The position numbers and the translations under genes were made by a program. A stretch of 64,000 nucleotides of DNA, from contig CM048747.1 in NCBI GenBank assembly GCA_026315105.1, positions 286,281,154-286,345,153 of the forward strand. The letters are read 5' to 3'. The DNA comes from Locusta migratoria. Lineage: Eukaryota; Arthropoda; Insecta; Orthoptera; Acrididae. Under the pieces are notes generated by a model, which worked only from the letters and a program-made list of their open reading frames with translations, did not search any database and was not told the DNA's origin. Shown piece by piece: positions 21,487 through 33,138 of the stretch; the stretch's first letter is position 1; each line of letters starts with the position of its first letter.

Positions 21487-24400
21487 TTGTTAAAACGATC
21501 TGTAGGACAATTTGTCTGAGGATGGAAGGCAGTTATGATTCTATGGACAATGTCGCAATGTGTCAGTACCCCTGCTACTTGTTTTCACATGAATACTTTT
21601 CCTCGATCATATATCATCACACGTGGTGCACCATGCTTCAAAATACTGTCTTCTACTAGTAATTTTGCAATCTCTGGAGCTTCTGCAGTTGGCACAGGTT
21701 TGATGACAGCGTAGTGGGTGAGGTAGTCAGTGCTGACTATTATCCATCGGTTACCTGTTGTCGACTTTGGGAAACTACCTAAAAGGTCGATTCCAATATG
21801 GTGGAATGGAACTTCTGCAAGTGGAATTGGTGCCAGATGCACTGGAGGTAACCGTGGCACATGCTTCTGTCTCTGGCACTCCTTACAATGACTCACATAG
21901 TGCTTGACAGATTGGTAGAGACCTTGCCAGTAATACTGCGTCTGATTCTGTCTAGAGTCCTCACAAATCCCAGATGACTGGACAGTGGGTAATTGTGAGA
22001 ATACTTGAGAATAACTGGCTGGAGATGAGCTGGAACAACCAGTAGCCATTTGGGGCCCAGTGGATCGTAGTTGCTCTTATACAATGTCCCGTTTATAAGT
22101 TGAAACTCTCCTTTGGTCGGTTCTCCTTTCTTCAAGGCCTCTATGTTTTGTACTAATGCTGGATCTTCACTTTCTTCAGCTGTAAGGTCGCGTAACTCAG
22201 CGAGGGCTGAAATTTCATCCATGCTGTTGTGTTCCGTTAATAGATTTCTCGAAAGGCAGTCAGCGTCCTTGTGTTTGCGCCCATTTTTGAATACCACTGT
22301 AACAGCATACTCTTGGAGTCTTATTGCCCTTAGTGAATCCTTCAAAATGTTCAGCTGACATAAAGAATGGTGGTCTGTCAGAAAGGTGAATGGTTTACCA
22401 AATAAATACGGTCGGAACTTGTTGATAGCCTAGATAATGGTGAGACAGACATACCTTCTCGGTTGTAGAGAGGTAGCGTATACCTCAGACTCTGAGAGAA
22501 CCTTTTCACCACTTTCCTGAAGCACCAATCCCATAACCGCTAGCGTTTGTGTGTAGTTTGGTTTCCGCTTTTTCGTCGTATAGGGCTAGAACTGGTGCGC
22601 TAGTTAGAGCCTCCTTAAGTGCCCGGAAAGCTCTTTCTTTTGTCTCATTCCAGTAAAACTTGGCGCCTCCCTGCAGAAGTTCTTGCAATGGACGTGTCTT
22701 GGTACAGAAACCTTTTATGTAATGACGGTAGTATGAGCACAGCCCTTGTAAACTTCTCACATCACGGATGTTCTGAGGAGTTGGAAATTCTGTGACTGCT
22801 CTTACTTTATCTGGATCAGGAAGTACACCATCTCCGTTCACTAGGTGCCCTAGGATTTTTATCTCTATGGCGATGAAGAAGCACTCCTTGGATTGAGGCG
22901 GAGTCCTGCTGTCTGAACACACTTCAACACAGTTGACAGGCAGCTTAGATGTTCCACAAATGTCCTTGAAAAAATTACAATGTCATCTAGATAATTACAC
23001 ATGTCATCTATTTAAGATGTCAAAGCAAGTTGTCCATCATGTATTCGAATGTGGCTAGGGTATAACATAGTCCAAACGGCATGACCTTGCATTCATAGAG
23101 GCCATCAGATGCAATAAAAGCAATCTTCTTCTTGTCAGCTTCGTCAACCTCGATTTGCCAGTAACCTGTCTGCATGTCCATTGCTGAGAAGTATGTAGCT
23201 CCTTTCAAACAGTCTAAGGTGTCATCAATGCACGGCAGTGGGTAGACATCTTTCTTTGTGATTTTGTTCAGCCGCCGATAGTCGACACAGAAATGTCACG
23301 TGCCAGAGATTCTCTGAAGGTTGAATAATATCGTGCAATATCATCTTCACTTCTCCCTGAATTATACACCTTTCCGCTGGTGACACCCTGTACGAACGCT
23401 GGCTAATTGGTGGATGATCCCCAATATTGATACAGTGCTTTATCATGGGCCATTTCACCTGGCTCTTCTCCTGCCTGGCCTGGAATAAACCTGAAAATTA
23501 ATGTAGTATGCTTAACATCTGTTGACGTTGTTCCTGCATCAGACCAGGGCCTATAAGTAGTGCCATAGTAGTTTTCTCTACTGCGTTTGTGGCAGTAACA
23601 GCCGAGCATGAGACTCGATCAATAACATTGAGCTCACTGTCCTGAACTGGTTCAGCTGTTCCAATACACATTCCTTTAGACATGAGATGCGATTGCTTGT
23701 GAAAATTAGTGATCCAAAGTTCTCCTCGACCACCTCTAATGCTTATGATAGTAGCTGGTATGTAGAATTCCTTTGTTATGCTGATTAGCTTTTTGCAACT
23801 GACAAGCACTTCACCATACAACTGGTCATCTCAGCTGCTGGCTGGAACTCTTCTCATTGTTAATGGCGGGATCTCAAAATTCTTGATTGCAAACAACCTC
23901 CCAGGGGAGTTTGTGTTACGTGTACTCGTCAGTTTGTAGCTCAGACCTTCCACAGTCAATGACAGCCTGGGATGCCTGAAGGAAATCACATCCAAGGATG
24001 GCATTATGGCTACATTCTGTTAAAATGACAAATTCAAAAGGCTGCGTCCTGTTATTGTGACACGTATTTCTGCCAACCGGATGTATTTCCCATTTGCGAC
24101 CTTCAGCGCAGTTGCTCTTGTATTACAAAATATTATCTTCTTTAGTTTGTGGCGGTAGCCATTTAACAATACGGAGAAGGAAGCTCCTGAATTGACTAGT
24201 TCCTGGACAGGTTACCCATCGATTTTGACGTTAATGAGATTTCCTGACATCTCAGCGACTGTCGTCCATGGAGGATTTTTATCTGCAGCAGCCTCACCTC
24301 TATAGATGGTCGCCTTGCCAAGTTTTCCAGAACACGGCGGCTACGCGAGCGGCTGGTATCTCTGTACAATGATTGTGAATGGTGACGGCATGTTGGAGAG

Positions 24401-25623
24401 CCACCAAATTTGAGATACAGCGACGGACTTTGTCCCATAGGTCGACAATAATCATCTGCAGTTGACAGCCATTGAAAAGATTGCTCTGATGGTTGGTGTC
24501 TTCTGGCATAATAATTGTCAAATACCGTACTCGTATTCTCTCCCTACAGGATTGTACAACATGTCCGGGAAGGCCACAGTGAAAACACAATGGTGTGTTG
24601 TCTTCTGTCCTCAAGATATCTGTCTTTCTGCAAGGCTTCACAGATGCCGGAGGAGTTGGTTGTGGTCCCGTCAGTCAATTCCATAAGTCATAGTAGGGTG
24701 AGGCCATTCTTCATGTGGGTGCGACTGACAGGGCTGTCAGGTGCTAATGTTTGAAGTACTCCTTCCTCAGCAGCATCGGTTCCCTCATGACATACAAGAC
24801 TGACACCCGTGGCAATAATCTGGTGCTCGCTTGGTCCAACAGTCCGAGCTGCTATAAACTGTTGTAATTATTCTCTCACAATTTGTCATATGAGAGAAGC
24901 AAAGTCATGCTGGTCTTCCACAATGGCCATAGGGTCAACTTTCGGGAGTCTGTTGTGCTTCTTTTGTCCAGCCCTCCTCTGTTGTAAGTCTACAAATTTT
25001 CTGGCATCATTGTATAAGCTCTTGTGACGTCAAAACGTCTTTTAATGGAAGAGCTCAATACATGTCTTCTGCAATGCAGAAGACATGTGTGTGAAACTTT
25101 ATCAGCCTGCACCATATCCAGCTTAACTACGTTACATAGGGCCAAAACACTGTATATTCGACTTTGTTGACTCACCATGTAATGGGCCCTCTTCATCAGT
25201 TGCTCTTCTGATAAACAACATTACCACTGGTGGTCTCCAAACGTGTTCTTAAGTTATGTCTGAAATTTTTCCCAGCTATCGAGATTGTCCTCGTTATTTT
25301 CAAACCACTGCTGGGCTGTCCCATCCAGGTAGAAATATACATTTGCCAAGCACGTAAAATGATCCCACCTATTATACTTGGTGGCTCGGTTGAATCCTTT
25401 TAGCCATTTATTTGGGTCCTGTCCAGCATCTCCCGAAAATACCGACGGGTGTCTCATATGTAGTTGGCTTACTGCTGTTTTAGCATCCATTGTTCTTTTG
25501 ATGACACGGAGGTAGTCAGTATACCCTTTGTATTTCGGTTCTTGTCTGTGTAAGTGACGGCTCTTATGCTGCCTAATCGGAGCCATGATGATGCAGATGA
25601 TACCTTGCGCCTGCACCAGAAAG

Positions 25624-25957
25624 TGTCACGTTGAAAACTGCAGATGGTCCGGAATTCAAAGGCTGGTTGTTAATAGAGCACAACACTTTACACTTAGAAC
25701 ACATTTATTTCTAACACCAGTGTACACTCAGTACAGACTGACTCCTGCTTGGAGTGCCCCACTATTTATACATAGAAGGAATTTTCTGTAACTTACAAGT
25801 ACATCAAACATAAGAAACATGTAGAACATTATAGAAATAGTAAATACAAACAAATACATTTTTTCTGCTCATGGCAAGATTTGAACTGGGGACTGCAAGC
25901 ACAGCAATCTGCTATGCTAACCACTGCACCACACATGCCTTCTAAAGACTCGCGGCA
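25624..25957 (-). repeat. Gypsy 5' LTR
   Basis: In element orientation this LTR begins TGCCGCGAG at 25957, matching the 3' LTR start, and plausibly ends ..CGTGACA at 25624. TGGTGCAGGCGC, five bases further in, could be the primer-binding site. The 228-bp part shared with the other LTR shows many substitutions, so the insertion is not recent. Confidence 0.72.
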
Positions 25958-26334
25958 GTATTGTGTGTTGAACTTCTGCTGAACTCTTTGTTTGATAAGC
26001 ATGGTGTGTTGCTTCTTGCAATGACTCTATTCTCACATCCTCTACCCTATTCAATATCATGTACATTAACTTAGCTATCATCATTTCCTCATCCACTGTA
26101 CCTATGCAACTTCTTAGCGTTTTCAAGTCAGAATTTAATGTATTCATGGTGATCTGAATAAACTGTTATAGTTATGCTATTAGATCACACAGCCCTAGTT
26201 ACATTTAGTAGGGCTAAATGTTGCTATGTGCTTTTTATCTGTCTTATGTGCCAGTCCACTGTTATTTTTGTCTATTTTCATGTATTACATAAATTTTATA
26301 ATTCAAATTTGTTTAATTCTCAATATCTGCTTTA

Positions 26335-26740
26335 CTGAATAATGACGGAATGGTGCTAATTACAAATGGAGGAAATCTACATGATGTTGTAGAATACAAA
26401 AAAGTAGTAACTGAAACGAGCAGTGACTGGTGCAGGCAATCTCTTGAAATGTAAATAAAATAAAAACTGAATAAAATTTCTTCATCTTGAAATCATTAGA
26501 ACAGTGTACAACAAATATCACATTATTGGGACTGTATGTAGATCAAAAACTCACACGTGATAGACTTAAAGGTAACTTGTGGAACGAGCTTGCTCATACT
26601 TTCTTTTTCTACACAAGCAAAAACATGTCATTAATAAAAATGTACTGATTTTTGCAAACTTCACTTTCTTTCACTCACAATTATTCCAATATGTCATACT
26701 GCTATGGGGTAACTGTGTGGGCTTCGAAACCATCTCTAAG
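26335..26740 (+). pseudogene. LINE reverse-transcriptase C-terminal fragment
   Basis: Frameshifted plus-strand pieces read ITLLGLYVDQKLTRDRL followed by GNLWNELA and SYCYGVTVW, matching the RT thumb region (family consensus FLGxxxDxxLxW, then YGxxxWG). Stops throughout show it is inactive. It overlaps functionally with, and so is a separate copy from, the fragment left of the Gypsy element. Confidence 0.62.
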
Positions 26741-27049
26741 TGGTAGAAGTAAGTGGTTATATGTATTTTGGTCTCACACCTAGACACAGCTGTAAAAGTC
26801 ACTTCAAAGACCAGAATATTGATTGATTTCATTATTAATCCATGTAGCAATTTGCATGGGTGGATTTCGTTAGTAAAATCATGTCCAATACAATGCAGTA
26901 TACCTATACTTTATATATATAAAATTAATATTTTACACACATTTTTAAAATATCTTAATACATTTGTTTTGCATCTTTATATAATTTTCGTATACTAATG
27001 TACAATACTGGATTTCATATTATAGTTATATCCTCATATATTACAATGT

Positions 27050-27307
27050 AGGGTTCTTTTATTACACAGCATATTTTAATTCATATAATCCATTAGAGTA
27101 TTATAACTTTTATTTAGTAAAAACATTTTTAGTTTTGTTTTGAACAGTCCAATTGTATCAATGTCTTTTATATTCTGTGGCAATTTATTGTATAATTTAA
27201 TAGCATTGTATAACAAGCTCTGCTGAGCTTTAACTTTATTTTTCCTCTCAAGATGCAGATTGTATCAGTTTCTAGTTTAATAGTTGTGTACTAAAGAATT
27301 TTTAACA
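27050..27307 (-). pseudogene. C-terminal end of a Jockey/CR1-type LINE
   Basis: The minus strand reads CYVKNSLVHNY, then after a one-base slip NLHLERKNKVKAQQSLLYNAIKLYNKLPQNIKDI, ending LLNKSYN. This is the C-terminal tail seen in these LINE proteins (YNKLPxxIK, then FK..K..LL). It continues the piece at 28381-28760 on the same strand; the intervening 1.07 kb is an insertion. Confidence 0.72.
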
Positions 27308-27310
27308 TAG

Positions 27311-27312
<2 letters not shown>

Positions 27313-27385
<73 letters not shown>
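27313..27385. repeat. (AT)n microsatellite
   Basis: About 36 uninterrupted AT units abut the left foldback arm at 27385. Confidence 0.97.
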
Positions 27386-27388
<3 letters not shown>

Positions 27389-27720
27389 GAAAAGAGATGA
27401 CTTACCAAAAGGACCGGCTCGTCGAGAGAAACAAATAAAATCACATACAAACACACATACAAGCTTTCGCCACCACTGGCAGCTTCTTCAGGAAAAAGAG
27501 GAAAAAAGGGGAGGAAAAGGGAAGGATATGGGTTTTAAGGAAGTGGAAAAGGAGTCATTCCAATCCCAGGAGTGGAAGGACTTACCTTAGGGGAAAAAAA
27601 GGAAGGTAAACAAATACACACACACTCAGACATATCGAAACGCAAGCACACCTAGACAGACATTTGTGAAAAGCTTCTCTCGACGAGCCGGTCCTTTTGG
27701 TAAGTCATCTCTTTTCTATT
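27385..27720. mobile_element. Foldback element with perfect 46-bp ends
   Basis: Left arm 27385-27430 and right arm 27675-27720 are perfect reverse complements; both contain ccaaaaggaccggctcgtcg or its complement. The interior is G/A-rich, then CA-rich, with a 'gcagcttcttcagg' motif shared with the next foldback element. Confidence 0.88.
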
Positions 27721-27804
27721 TTTATTTTTATTTATCCCACCGGGAAAGTTTCCCTCTATAATTTTCGTTTCATCAATTTGAATCTAACAATCACGATCGT
27801 ATAT

Positions 27805-28231
27805 AGTGATAGTAGCACAAATTAATAAATTCACACACACACACACAAACGCTAGCTTTCGCAGCCTCGCTGCTTCTTCAGGCAGAAGGGAAGGAAAGGG
27901 AAAAGGAAATGATTAGGGTTTTAAGGGTAAGCAGTCATTCCAATCCTGGGACAGGAAAGCCTTACCTTGGGGGGAAAAAAGAAGGGTAAACAAATACACA
28001 TCTCTGTTCAACTTCTTTGGTTTCTACAACATGTCTGCCTAGGTGTGCTTGCATTTGTGTATATGTGTGGGTGTGTGTGTCCTGTCCCGGGATTGGAATG
28101 ACTCCTTACCCTTAAAACCCTCATCATTTCCTTTTCCCTCTCCTTTCCTTCTGCCTGAAGAAGCAGCGAGGCTGCAAAAGCTAGCGTTTGTGTGTGTGTG
28201 TGTGAATTTATTAATTTGTGCTACTATCACT
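27805..28231. mobile_element. Foldback element with about 153-bp ends
   Basis: Left arm 27805-27957 and right arm 28081-28231 are near-complete reverse complements with small gaps. Both carry a (CA)n or (TG)n run, an 'aaacgctagctttcgcagcc' block and a 'cttcttcaggcagaagg' block. No coding capacity is present. Motif sharing with 27385-27720 suggests one family of orthopteran foldback repeats. Confidence 0.85.
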
Positions 28232-28308
28232 TCCTGTGCTCCTTCGCCTGGTAAGTAATCTTCATCTATTTTTTATATATATATTTTTCCTGCTAGGTGC
28301 TAGGAGTT

Positions 28309-28311
<3 letters not shown>

Positions 28312-28374
<63 letters not shown>

Positions 28375-28380
28375 TTTTTT
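28312..28380. repeat. (CT)n then T-run
   Basis: About 27 CT units are followed by a 15-base T run that abuts the LINE sequence at 28381, the right boundary of the composite insertion. Confidence 0.95.
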
Positions 28381-28780
28381 AATGCATAATACTTCGAAAA
28401 ATATATTCACCTGGGACAGATAGGATTTCCAGCTTTTGGAAATTTCAAGGCAGTGAGCCCTACTGACACTCTTGGTAATTATATGTATTGCTCTTTTTTG
28501 TAATTTGAAAACTATTTTAATACTTTTACTGTTTACTCCCCAAAATATTATTCCGTAGGTAATAACAGAGTGGATATAAGAAAAATATACAAGGATGACA
28601 CATGTAGTAGCACATACTGCAGTCAGAATTCTGCTGTAGCAATCCTGTTACTAATTATTTTCATATGTTTTTCCCACTTTAACAGACTGTCAACATGCAT
28701 GCCAAGAACTTTTGTGTACGCTATACATTCTATAGTTATCATTTAACTTAAAGTTGTTATGTTGTGGTTTTTTGCAGACA
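28381..28780 (-). pseudogene. Jockey/CR1-type LINE fragment (thumb region)
   Basis: From about 28575 to 28390 the minus strand is open and reads HSVITYGIIFWG, then KLQKRAIHIITK, ending NIFFEVLCI. These match the conserved YGIxxWG and LQKRAIRII signatures after the RT domain. The protein would continue at CYVKNSL (27307), across an insertion of foldback elements and simple repeats. Confidence 0.75.
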
Positions 28781-28869
28781 TAGAAGTTAACACCATTTTT
28801 TTTTTTTTTTTTTTTTTTAAGTTTAGTGTTACAGGTACTTTATTAGTGGATGCCCACTTGTGTACGTTG

Positions 28870-29113
28870 TTTAGTTATGACACTCCTCAGTATTTATATC
28901 TACAATTGCCTGAGATATGCCAAAGAAAACAAAGCATTTTAATTAGATCTGGAATGCATTCTTACAATGGTAACCTAGATCTTCCATACTCCAGGCTGAC
29001 ATTGACCCATAAGAGTAATAAGTACCTACAACGAATCCCTAAGACAGTAAGAGATCTGCCAATGAATAATTTTAAGCATACCATAGAAGAGTGGTTCAAA
29101 TGTGTGGCATTCT
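28870..29113 (+). pseudogene. LINE C-terminal fragment, plus strand
   Basis: The plus strand reads LPEICQRKQSILIR, HSYNGNLDLPYSRLTLTHKS and VRDLPMNNFKHTIEEW..AFYS, the C-terminal tail of the same LINE type as at 27.05 kb but in opposite orientation. It is cut at about 29113 by the minus-strand RTE-like LINE end. Confidence 0.68.
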
Positions 29114-29116
29114 ACT

Positions 29117-30210
29117 CAACTGTGTTGTTTGTTGTGGTCTTCAGGGCACAGACTGGTTTGATGCAACTCTCCATGCTACCGTCCTTGCAAGTCTATTCAT
29201 CTCAGAATACAAATGGCAACCTACATCGAATTGAATCTCCTTACTGTATTTGTTCCTTGGTCTCCTCTATAATTTTACCCCACACACTTCCTTCTAATGC
29301 TAAGTTGAAAATTCCTTGATGTCTCAGAATGTGTCCCACCAAGTTATCCCTTCTCTTAGTCAGAATAACCCAGAAATTCCTTTTCTTCCTAATTCTGTTG
29401 AGCACCGCCAAATTAGTTACATGATCTACCCATCTAATCTTCAAGATTTATCTGTAGAACCACATTTCAAAAGCTTCTATCATCTTTGTCTGAACTGCTC
29501 ATCATCCACGTTTCACTCCCATACAATGCTACACTCCAGACAATGCTTTCAAAAAGGACTTCCTAATATTTAAAATAATATTGGCTGTCAACAAATTATG
29601 TTTCTTTAGAAACAATTTTCTTCCCATAGCCATTCTGTGTTTTACATCTTCTTTACTTTGGCCATCAGAAGTTATCTTGCTACTCAAAACTCATCTACTA
29701 CTTTTACTGTCTCATTACCTAATCTAATTCCTTCAGTGTCACATAATTTTCTGGCAGTACATTCCATTAACCACGTTTTACTCTTATTAATGTTCATCTT
29801 ATATCTCCCTTTCAAGACACCGTCCATTCCAATTAATTGCTCTTCCAGGTCCTTTGCTGTCTTTGGCAGAATGACCAAGTCATCATCAAACTGCAAGGTT
29901 TTTATTCCCTTTCCCTGGATTTTAATTCCCCTCTCCAAACTTCTCCTTGCATTCCTTCACAGCTTGCTCAATGTACAGATTGAACAACATTGTGGAAAGG
30001 CTACAACCCTGTCTTACTTCCTAACCACTGTGACCTGTTCAAGCCCTTTGACTCTAATAATTGCTGTCTGGTTTTTGTACAAGTTGAATATAACACTTTG
30101 CTCCCATATTTTATCCCTGCTACTTGCAGAATTTGAATGAGTGTATTCCAGAACACATTATCAAAATCTTTCTCCAGATCCACAAATGCGAAAAGCATAG
30201 GTTTCTCGCA
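29117..30210 (-). pseudogene. RTE-like LINE, 5'-truncated, decayed
   Basis: On the minus strand, 30198-30110 reads FAFVDLEKDFDNVFWN, RT motif A with its catalytic Asp. 29938-29684 reads TLQFDDDLVILPKTAKDLEEQL, where FADD has become FDDD. 29444-29241 reads MKIRWVDHVTN then RDNLVGHILRH. It ends with the tail complement 'gttgtttgttgtggtcttcag' near 29120. The same family is better preserved at 42.77-44.06 kb. The RTE clade label is my inference; the non-LTR identity is secure. Confidence 0.8.
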
Positions 30211-30234
30211 TTGACGTCCGCACTAAGTTGCGAG

Positions 30235-31990
30235 TTGCAGTAAAAGATTGCCAGTCTTGTGGATTCTGTGTCTTTTTAAATTTTGCATGTGTTTTTGTTT
30301 GTTTCTGCAGCAGTGATCTGACCTGTTTTGTTTACCACGGGGGGTCAGCCCCCTCTTTTATTAATTTATTTGGTATAAATCTCTCGATTGCTACTGATAT
30401 TATGTCTTTGAAAGTAAGCCACAAATGATCTACAAGCGCATTTTCAGTTTTGAAAGACTGGAGACTATCACTGAGGAAAGCATGAAGCGAATTATTATCT
30501 GCTTTATTGAATAGATATATTTTTCATTTATTTTTGGTGCATTTGGGAATTTCGACATTCAGTCTCGCTACTACAACTCGGTGTTCGCTAATCCCTGTAT
30601 CTGTTTTGATGCTCTTTACTAGCTCAGGATTATTTGTTACTAGGAGATCAAGGGTATTTTCGCAACCATTTACTATTCTAGTGGGTTCATGAACTAACTG
30701 TTCGAAGTAGTTTTCAGAAAAAGCATTCAGAACTAGTTCAGATGTTTTACATTTGCTGCCGGTTTTGAATACGTAATTATGCCAACATATCGAGGGTAAA
30801 TTAAAGTCGCCACCATTATAACAGTATGCTTTGGATACCTATTTGAAATGTGATTCAAGCTTTCTTTGAGCATTTCGGCAACCGCATCGTCTGAGTCAGG
30901 GAGTCGGTAAAAAGATCCAATTATTAATTTATTCAGGTTGTCAGGTATAACCTCTACCCAGACCAACTCACAGGAAATATCTGTATCAATTTCGCTGCAG
31001 GATAAACCGTTAGTAACAGCAATAAAAGTGCCAACCCTTTTTTTTATTTATTCTATCCTTTCTGAAGACCATTTGGCCCTTTGAAAAAATTTCAGCCAAA
31101 CTTATCTCAGGCACCAGCCGGCTTTCAGAACCTATAACGATTTGTGCTTCAGTACTTTCTATCAGCGCTTGGAGCTCTGGAACTTTCCCAATACAGCTAC
31201 GACAATTTACAACTGTTATATCAACAGTTTCTAGATCTGCTTTCTTCCTGTGTCTGACCTGCCCCCTTCGAGACTGAAACCCATTTTGTGTATTCCCGAG
31301 GCCCTCTAACCTAAAAAACCGCCCAGTCCACACCACATAGCCCCCGATACCTGTGTAGCCACTTCCTGAGTATAGTGGACTCCTGACCTATTTAGTGGAA
31401 CCCGAAAACCCACCACCCTTTGACGCAAGTCGACGAATCTGCAGCCCACACGGTCGCAGAACCATGCTCTTCATGGCATCCGGAAGGACCCGTTCCACAT
31501 CTGGAATGACTCCCCCTGTTATGCACATTGGATTTCTTTCCCTCCCTAGCAGTCATTTTCCTAAGGGGCTCCATCACCCGCCTAACTTTGGAGCTCCCAA
31601 CTACTAACAAACCCACCCTCTGTGAGTGCCCGGATCTTGAAGGCAGGGGGGCGAGTACAGGACAAGCGGTACCATCTGCATCATGAACAACCTCTGCCAC
31701 AGACAGCGCCTCGAATCTGTTGGCAAGACTAACCAGGGAGACCTCCACTTCGGTCTCCTGGGAAGTCTTACGCCACCTGACACGCGCTGAGGAGACCTCC
31801 CAATCAACCACGGATTGGGGGCTACCTCCTCACGGGCAGTGAGCGGGCTGGCCACAACAGTGACGAAGCCAACCCGCCTGAAGCTACAAGCGAAGAGTCA
31901 CCAACTCTGCCTCCATCCGTTCGCAGCAGTCACAGTTCCTAGTCATTCTAAAAACCTATGTTTCTTCCAAGTAAGTACGTCTGAGGACAC
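30235..31990 (-). pseudogene. CR1/L2-like LINE: ORF1 with esterase-type motif, then endonuclease
   Basis: Minus-strand order is ORF1 then ORF2 start. ORF1 pieces (about 31940-31390) begin MTRNCDCC with an early stop, then VGLLVVGSSKVRRVMEPL, resembling the SGNH/esterase-type domain (GxSxxR) found in CR1 ORF1 proteins. A deletion removes its middle and WWVFGF follows. ORF2 pieces: NCRSCIGKVPELQALI..QIVIGSESRL near 31200 (endonuclease start), LIIGSFYRLPDSDDAVAEML near 30900, and FIPNKLIKEGADPPWYTKQ near 30350. Stops are frequent. There is no reverse transcriptase; the element ends where the RTE-like LINE begins. Confidence 0.78.
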
Positions 31991-31994
31991 AGAA

Positions 31995-33036
31995 GTTTGA
32001 TAAACAGTGAGCTTTGAGAAATATGGATCTAACACTAAACTGTTTATTAAGGGCGATCTGAAAAATAAATACGCGAGCTAATAAATCAAACTAACAACTG
32101 AACTGACAACTAAACACGATTCTTGGTACATAAACACACTAAAGATTTAAGAACTGTAAAAGAAAGCACACACGAAATGAAAATAAGTCGCTTCTATTAA
32201 GAAGCCAGTTATCTTACAATGTAGAGCTGCTGCTGCTGCTGCTGTCGCATCTGCCCTGGCCAGCGTTTACTGAGCAACTGAAGTGTAGTATTACCAACCG
32301 CGAGAACGATTAAAACAAAACAAAAACAGTGAGTGTCGGATTTACACAGCGGATGAATACACTGAACTGACTAGTTGAATGCGAATCTAAGTAAATATAC
32401 ACAGGAGCACAAAAAGTTTGATAAACAGTGAGCTTCAAAAAATATGGATCTAACACTAAACTGTTTGCAATGAAAGTTCCGGAATTGCTGCTTATATTTT
32501 ATTTAATAGTGCTATTCAATAAAATAGTGCTGTTAGTTTGATTTATTAGCTTGTGTATATATTTTTCAGATTTGCTGTTAATAAACAGTTTAGTGTTAGA
32601 TCCATATTTTTTGAAGCTCACTGATTATCAATTAATGTAATTCTTATATACGCAGGCGCTCCAGAATGACAAACTGTTGAAACAGCTGTAGCACTATTAA
32701 ATAAAATATAAGCAGCAATCCAGAACTTTCATTGCAATGTCTTTCTACGACATATATGATGCTGCAGGCCCAACAATCAGGAAACTAAACTGTTTATTAA
32801 CGGCGAATCTGAAAAATACATACGCAAGCTAATAAATCAAACTAACAGCTGAACTGACAACTAAATGCGATTCTTAGTAAATAAACACGCGAGCACACTA
32901 AAGATTTAAGAACTGTAAAAGAAAGCACACACGAAATGAAAATAAGTTGCTTCTATTAAGAAGCTGGTTATCTTACAATGCAGAGCTGCTGCTGCTGCTG
33001 TCGCATCTGCCCTGGCCGGCGTTTACTGAGCAACTG
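31995..33036. repeat. Duplicated and inverted LINE 5' leader modules
   Basis: A 248-bp module at 32033-32280 recurs as a direct copy at 32783-33036, both ending in GCT repeats and 'cgtttactgagcaactg'. A shorter block 'tatggatctaacactaaact' occurs forward at about 32020 and 32445 and inverted at about 32595. It lies directly upstream (minus strand) of the LINE ORF1, so it is probably 5' leader sequence amplified and rearranged. Confidence 0.7.
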
Positions 33037-33094
33037 GTTTACCTTGCCTCGTGCTCGAAAACAACAATCTCTGCCTCTTTCTCTACAAATGTAT

Positions 33095-33096
<2 letters not shown>

Positions 33097-33137
<41 letters not shown>
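33097..33137. repeat. (GT)n microsatellite
   Basis: About 20 uninterrupted GT units, adjacent to the long-TIR transposon. Confidence 0.96.

Positions 33138-33138
<1 letters not shown>

Larger units (their letters stand above)
20413..25616 (-). pseudogene. Gypsy (Ty3-type) retrotransposon gag-pol, decayed
   Basis: Minus-strand frames run in Gypsy order. Gag core lies at 25616-25254, with a CCHC knuckle CFHCGLPGHVVQSC near 24580. A protease region near 24210 has NSGAS where DSGAS/DTGA is expected. Reverse transcriptase (23458-22950) has an intact YLDD near 22995. RNase H near 22530 has HTNASGYG, lacking the first catalytic Asp. Integrase has its Cys pair CKEC near 21875 and DDE-core pieces to 21585. 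The integrase C-terminal part follows beyond a SINE insertion, to about 20650. Frameshifts and stops separate the blocks, and no envelope gene is seen. Both LTRs are recognisable, giving a 5.76-kb element. Confidence 0.88.

Noticed and set aside
27277..27462. 61-codon frame with an Ile-Tyr repeat
   Set aside because: This is the (AT)n tract translated; only its last residues belong to a LINE tail.
28759..29319. 186-codon plus-strand frame as an intact gene
   Set aside because: Only its middle (28870-29113) is LINE-like. The start is a T-run and the end is antisense to another LINE.
29316..30140. Plus-strand frames of 85 and 167 codons
   Set aside because: They are antisense to the RTE-like LINE on the minus strand.
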